Assembly (NCBI RefSeq): GCF_007595705.1
Contig: NZ_NISY01000018.1
Location: forward strand, 43,235 to 107,234
Length of the DNA: 64,000 nt
Source of the DNA: Streptomyces sp. SAJ15
GTDB taxonomy: Bacteria; Actinomycetota; Actinomycetes; Streptomycetales; Streptomycetaceae
Reading direction: 5' to 3'
Shown here: piece after piece, positions 60,901 to 64,000 of the stretch
Layout of the letters: every line of letters starts with the position of its first letter
Position numbering within the stretch: the stretch's first letter is position 1
Notes under the pieces: model-generated
What the model saw: only the letters and a program-made list of their open reading frames with translations
What the model was told of the DNA's origin: nothing
Databases searched by the model: none
Position numbers and translations under genes: made by a program

Positions 60901-62412
60901 TCGGTTCTGGCGGAACGCGAGAGAACGCTCACCGACCTGCTGGCCAGGGCGAACGCCACCCTTGCCACCATCCCCGGGAACATCCAACAGCACGCGGCGG
61001 ACCTGCTTCGCACCGCGAACGGTCAGACCGCTCAGCAGCGCGCAGCCGCTCTCACTGACGCCCGTACCGCCGAGCGGGAGGCACTCGACCGCGGAGGACG
61101 AGCTGCCGCCGACGTGGAACGCCACACCAGCGCGCTCAAGACCATCGAACAAAGACGCGCCGAGTCACCACGCCGGACCCTGCCCACTGAGCCAACCAGC
61201 GCCGACCACGCGGACTCCCTCGCCGCCGAACAGGAGCAGGCCGGCCAAAGCGCGATCGAACGCAGGACCGCGGCAGAGCGTGAGATCTCCGACCTCGACA
61301 AGAAGAACACCGAACTCGAAGGCGTCATCAGCCTCTTCGGTCTTCTCACCGACGGCCTTCCGGAACCACACCAGACCGCTGCCGCACCGTTCACGGGCAA
61401 CGGTACCCAGGCGCAGCAGCGTAAGCGCGACATCACCGAGCGGATTCGCGCCGCCGAACACGGCAGCACGGAGGCCGCGGCCCATCGAACCAAGGCGGTA
61501 GCCGCCCTGCGAACCCTCGGAGCCAGGTACCCGACCGTCGCGACTCCTGCCAAGGACCGCATTCTGCACGACGGCGAGGAGATCCTTGCCCGCAACGCGG
61601 GCCATCTGGCCAACCAGCTCACCCTGCGCGGAGACATGATCGACGGTGAACTGGCCGGCATCGCCAAGGACCAGGAGATCGTCACGGACTCACTTGCGCG
61701 CCTGGTCTCCAACACTCTCGACACCCTGCGGAAGGCGGAGCGCTACTCACGCGTCAACACCCAGAACGGCGGCTGGGCCGGCAAGCGGATGCTACGCGTC
61801 TCCTTCGACGCACCCGCCAGCGACGCGGATCTGCGTACCTATGTGAACCGCGTCATCGAAAGGCGGGTCGCGCAAGGCGTCAAACCCGAAGGACTGCCCC
61901 TCCTGAAGGAGGCCGTCCACGAAGCAGTCGGTCCCCGCGGTTTCACTGTCAAGGTGCTTAAGCCCAGCCGCGACACGGTCGCCACCACTGAGGACATCAC
62001 ACGCCTCGGCAAGTGGTCTGGTGGGGAAAAGCTCACGGTCTGCGTGGCTCTCTACTGCACCATCGCAGCCCTGCGCGCCGCCAACGCCGGCCGCAAGGAC
62101 CGCTCCGGCGGCGTTCTCCTCCTGGACAATCCGATCGGCCGTGCATCCCACGGCGACCTGGTGCGTCTCCAGCGTGCCGTGGCCGCCGCTCACAAGGTCC
62201 AGCTCGTCTACACCACGGGGGTGAAGGACCCCAACGCCATCTCCCTCTTCCCCAACGTCGTCCGTCTCGACAACCGGCCGGGCCGCACACACAACCGTCG
62301 CTACGTCGTCCCCGACTCCTCCGCAGTCTCCGAAGAGGCCGTACGGGGCTTCATCACCGGCGCCCGAGTCGCCCACGACGAAGCGGTCGGCACCGATGGT
62401 GAGACACGATGA
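57976..62412 (+). CDS. jetC: Wadjet system SMC-like ATPase JetC
   Basis: 1478 aa, GTG start overlapping jetB. Full SMC/MukB plan: N-terminal half-ATPase with Walker A RNGGGKSS (N46-S51), a very long coiled coil rich in Glu/Arg/Ala with a hinge in the middle (around residues 690-760), and the C-terminal half-ATPase with signature WSGGEKLTV (S1348-K1352) and Walker B LLLDNPIGRA (D1384; Asn replaces the usual catalytic Glu, as in MukB-like proteins). With JetA/B it forms a condensin-like motor that extrudes small circular DNA for cleavage by JetD. Confidence 0.93.
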   Translation: MTYHLAALRLHSIGERSARFTDVTLDLTAPHGVVAVPSDSIVWLRNGGGKSSLLSLFYTLMLPRATDFMGRVVKRSLTDYVDSGDTSHTAAVWYPATSQTLDGQPDHVLVTGAVYEWVDLRRPADADRARDKLETTFYAFYAVPGVIDLERLPISDETGAPRRRATFIAKLKEVASLHPQAMDLVTTERQHEWTTQLANRGLDPSLFRTQKQMNHVEGGVDELFKFASAREFIDLLIDLTVSPDDAANVAERLSSIASLLATKPAKEAEREFCLDVVTGLERVIIAQREMDDSQQHREHLIREGEALAAAFSATIAESQSHQETLFEHKARAEARKSAAETERGVAYDLVYLYEKRAAELRITDAKERRRKADEAVADAADHVAAWEASQHLAAKTEAAYALELTQKEAAAERVQSAPQRREHDEHTARLRRRLSHLAEEHHTRARTATEAGTAAATARDGLLRQAATARSAAAAADSDIAKARAHLEGLAADLRSAARDGVLPTETTDPAAHDAELEQRLDALDRVAEDIRERRARRPKARTELTNKLAALTAERTRLDSDRTALTAEHAALSLRATELAATRRIRDLIEATDDSPADLWAETETLTRRLTNAILETDLELVRLEAEHLDDKRILDVHTRTGLLPTTRDAERVQTTLAEHGITAETGWQHLRTLLPDFRLADALTDRHLSRIGVGLVIASDQEEAATSVLASVDAATTALVGVYTSQAASAIAARGPHPSACGVPGPAWSGLHRGLIDPTSTDTTIRQVISRTETHAAKQAALTEARTGDRDLLDAVTSFVADCPAGHLTALQSRIDDLDQAISAHDTALDNAQRSLKDLDQAEAEDATRQDTTQDEITRVVKKRAKIGGLIKRTEAASTWREDLLEAESRSTTAHDRERELTDRANAAFEAGIHSQSLAEKEQGIGDSMRREAGALTYLDTEPAVDDSPEISLEALRKRHQDAQRAWHVRAARSVLAERERTLTDLLARANATLATIPGNIQQHAADLLRTANGQTAQQRAAALTDARTAEREALDRGGRAAADVERHTSALKTIEQRRAESPRRTLPTEPTSADHADSLAAEQEQAGQSAIERRTAAEREISDLDKKNTELEGVISLFGLLTDGLPEPHQTAAAPFTGNGTQAQQRKRDITERIRAAEHGSTEAAAHRTKAVAALRTLGARYPTVATPAKDRILHDGEEILARNAGHLANQLTLRGDMIDGELAGIAKDQEIVTDSLARLVSNTLDTLRKAERYSRVNTQNGGWAGKRMLRVSFDAPASDADLRTYVNRVIERRVAQGVKPEGLPLLKEAVHEAVGPRGFTVKVLKPSRDTVATTEDITRLGKWSGGEKLTVCVALYCTIAALRAANAGRKDRSGGVLLLDNPIGRASHGDLVRLQRAVAAAHKVQLVYTTGVKDPNAISLFPNVVRLDNRPGRTHNRRYVVPDSSAVSEEAVRGFITGARVAHDEAVGTDGETR

Positions 62413-63470
62413 CGCGCCCCCTCATCGACATTCTGTCGGCCCACATCGCCGACCAGCCGGCCCAGCGCATCCAGGTCGACGCGCTCCTTCGTCAGGCAGC
62501 CGTGACCGACCCAACCCTGCTGGGGGATCCCAGCGCCCGGAACAGGGTCGCCGAGGCGATCACCAAGCTCGCCGCCGACGGTGTCATCCAGCTTCCCAAG
62601 GCCCGGACAGGCTGGGACGACCGTACACAGCCACCCCTCCCGCGCTGGCTTGGCAAAACCACGCCCCGCCCCCGAAGGCACCGGCCCCCCGTCAGGGTCT
62701 GGCCTCAGGTACTCGAGCGAGCGGCGGGCATCGCCAGGCGGTCCGACGAGTACGACCTCCTCGACCACGTAGCCATCTGGCTGCGCGACAACCCCGACCC
62801 CGAACCCGTCCCCATGGAGGAACGCTCGCTGGAGCTCCTGGACGACGAAAAGGCCCTCGCCACCCACACCACGAGGCGGCTCTTCACCAGCGGCGCTCTC
62901 ACCCTCGACCTCCTGGCCTGCTACCCGACCCCCGTGCCGTTCCCCTCTCAGTACGTCCCCGGCATGGGCGAGCCGTGTCTTCTCGTCGTCGAGAACAACG
63001 CCACCTTCCACTCTCTCCTGACCATCGCCCGCAGCCTCGAACCCGCCGCGCGCCCCAATCTCCACGTCGCCTGGGGCAGCGGGAACCAGTTGCCGGTCTC
63101 CATCACCTCGCTCACACTCCTCGACCCCCTGCCCACCGCCACCTTCTACTTCGGCGACCTGGACGCGGCGGGCCTGCGCATCGCGGCGAACGCAGCGATG
63201 ACCTCAGAGCGGAACCATCTACCACCGTTCCGACCGGCCGCAGCCCTCTATTACTGGCTGCTCACCCACGGCAGCCCAGGTCCGGACAAGTCGAACCCGG
63301 GGCTCAGCGACCCCGCATCGCTCCTCACATGGCTCTCCGCGGACCTGCGCGCGGCGACCATGGACCTGCTCGTCGCACGCCAACGGATCCCGCAGGAACG
63401 GCTCGGTCTCCGAGCCCTGCGTGCGGACCCGTCCCTGCTCACACAAGCAGTGAGGGGTCGCACTGCCTGA
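62409..63470 (+). CDS. jetD: Wadjet system nuclease JetD (TOPRIM-type)
   Basis: 353 aa, ATGA overlap with jetC. The N-terminal half is a wHTH/arm region (IQVDALLRQAAVTDPTLLG, ARNRVAEAITKLAADGVIQLPK). The C-terminal TOPRIM fold carries Glu195 (LLVVENNATF) and the DxD pair D250/D252 (YFGDLDAAGLRIA), the metal-binding residues for DNA cleavage as in topoisomerase VI/Spo11-type domains. It cuts closed circular DNA, such as plasmids, once the SMC complex has looped them. All four jet genes are intact, so the system is probably functional. Confidence 0.93.
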   Translation: MTRPLIDILSAHIADQPAQRIQVDALLRQAAVTDPTLLGDPSARNRVAEAITKLAADGVIQLPKARTGWDDRTQPPLPRWLGKTTPRPRRHRPPVRVWPQVLERAAGIARRSDEYDLLDHVAIWLRDNPDPEPVPMEERSLELLDDEKALATHTTRRLFTSGALTLDLLACYPTPVPFPSQYVPGMGEPCLLVVENNATFHSLLTIARSLEPAARPNLHVAWGSGNQLPVSITSLTLLDPLPTATFYFGDLDAAGLRIAANAAMTSERNHLPPFRPAAALYYWLLTHGSPGPDKSNPGLSDPASLLTWLSADLRAATMDLLVARQRIPQERLGLRALRADPSLLTQAVRGRTA

Positions 63471-64000
63471 GAGGCCGGCCCTCGGCTAGCACTCACGCCG
63501 GGCGTCTAGTAGTGTTCTCCGAGTTGTCCGGACGTGAGCGCCGCCTCTGAGGCGGACCCCGGGCAGCCATCCCCAGAACCATTCGAACGAACGACGTGCT
63601 TTGTCGTCTCGTTTTTCATGCGTATCCGTGGATGAGGGATCCAGGTCCTAAGGCGTGGCGCCGATTAGCCACGAGGGCACGGGTTCCGCTAATGTCTCAC
63701 TCCCCGGAGGGGCCCAAAAGCCCCGAAGGAAAACCCGCTGACTGGGAGTCAGGGCCCGAAAGGACCTGATAGAGTCGGAAGCGCCGAAAGGGAAACGCGA
63801 AAGCGAAGAACCAGAAAGCGAAACCCGCTTCGACCGGGAATCGGACACGAAAGAGTCTGATAGAGTCGGAAACGCAAGACCGAAGGGAAGCGCCCGGAGG
63901 GCCCGGTGAGACGGGACCGAAGGAAGCGTCCGTTCCTTGAGAACTCAACAGCGTGCCAAAAGTCAACGCCAGATATGTTGATACCCCGTCGAAGGGCCAT
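63471..64000 (+). other. 5' leader / promoter region of a ribosomal RNA operon
   Basis: No coding potential. The last 70 bases (from TTGAGAACTCAACAGCGTGCC near 63936 to ATGTTGATACCCCGTC) match what I know of the conserved leader just upstream of Streptomyces 16S rRNA, including boxA-like antitermination sequence. Direct repeats of CTGATAGAGTCGGAA at 63766-63780 and 63857-63871 carry TAGAGT, a plausible -10 box, and probably represent tandem rrn promoters. The 16S gene itself would begin beyond the right edge. The first ~100 bases after jetD hold no clear terminator. Confidence 0.7.
63766..63871 (+). repeat. Direct repeats in the rRNA promoter region
   Basis: CTGATAGAGTCGGAA occurs at 63766-63780 and 63857-63871, 91 bp apart, each preceded by CGAAAG. 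The repeated TAGAGT box suggests two tandem rrn promoters, as known for Streptomyces rrn operons. RNase III or processing signals are an alternative. Confidence 0.75.

Noticed and set aside
63936..64000. Start of the 16S rRNA gene itself
   Set aside because: The sequence matches the pre-16S leader; the 16S 5' end is not reached before the window stops.

Overview
The window is high-GC actinobacterial DNA, almost certainly Streptomyces. The signs are dense GC-rich genes with frequent GTG and TTG starts, families typical of that genus, and a right edge that matches the 5' leader of a Streptomyces rRNA operon. All calls come from reading the sequence and recalling protein families; no search was run.

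Layout. 0-3 kb: an internally deleted secreted hydrolase, a small PH-like protein, and a divergent pair made of a lipocalin-like protein and a WYL regulator. 3-7.5 kb: a two-gene STAND ATPase/TPR system in which the small partner's C-terminus and the ATPase's N-terminus carry the same RHIM-like (amyloid-type) motif. 7.6-9.6 kb: a MarR regulator and an enolase separated by four operator units at exact 13-bp spacing. 9.7-15.4 kb: secreted GH5 glycosidase, secreted endonuclease/phosphatase-fold protein, LysR regulator, secreted M6 metalloprotease. 15.5-30 kb: a peptide ABC transporter, a complete 4-hydroxyproline degradation operon, its GntR regulator and a prolyl aminopeptidase. The 9-mer ATGTGAMMT (M = A or C) recurs in five control regions here, including that of the M6 protease, which suggests one regulon for scavenging collagen-like protein: secreted protease, peptide import, N-terminal Pro/Hyp release, then conversion of Hyp to 2-oxoglutarate.

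30-40.4 kb is an accessory, secondary-metabolism-like zone: a gutted rRNA methyltransferase, a frameshifted FAD monooxygenase, a type III polyketide synthase, an MmyB-type regulator, an SDR lacking its catalytic Tyr/Lys, a glycosyltransferase remnant, and a compact RiPP-like cluster. That cluster holds a 57-aa precursor, an attenuator-like hairpin, an M29-like metalloprotein, an MFS exporter, a JmjC/cupin oxygenase and a HEXXH peptide-modification enzyme. I see none of the common RiPP enzymes (LanM, YcaO, radical SAM), so the cluster may be of an undescribed class.

40.4-55.5 kb: a three-gene two-component operon, a 1468-aa protein that appears to be an internal triplication, small stress-type genes (Rho-N-like, cold shock, CBS, SDR), a PAP2 membrane protein, and a TetR/amidase/MBL-hydrolase block. 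55.6-63.5 kb: a complete Wadjet (JetABCD) anti-plasmid SMC operon, lying directly upstream of the rRNA operon leader that runs off the right edge.
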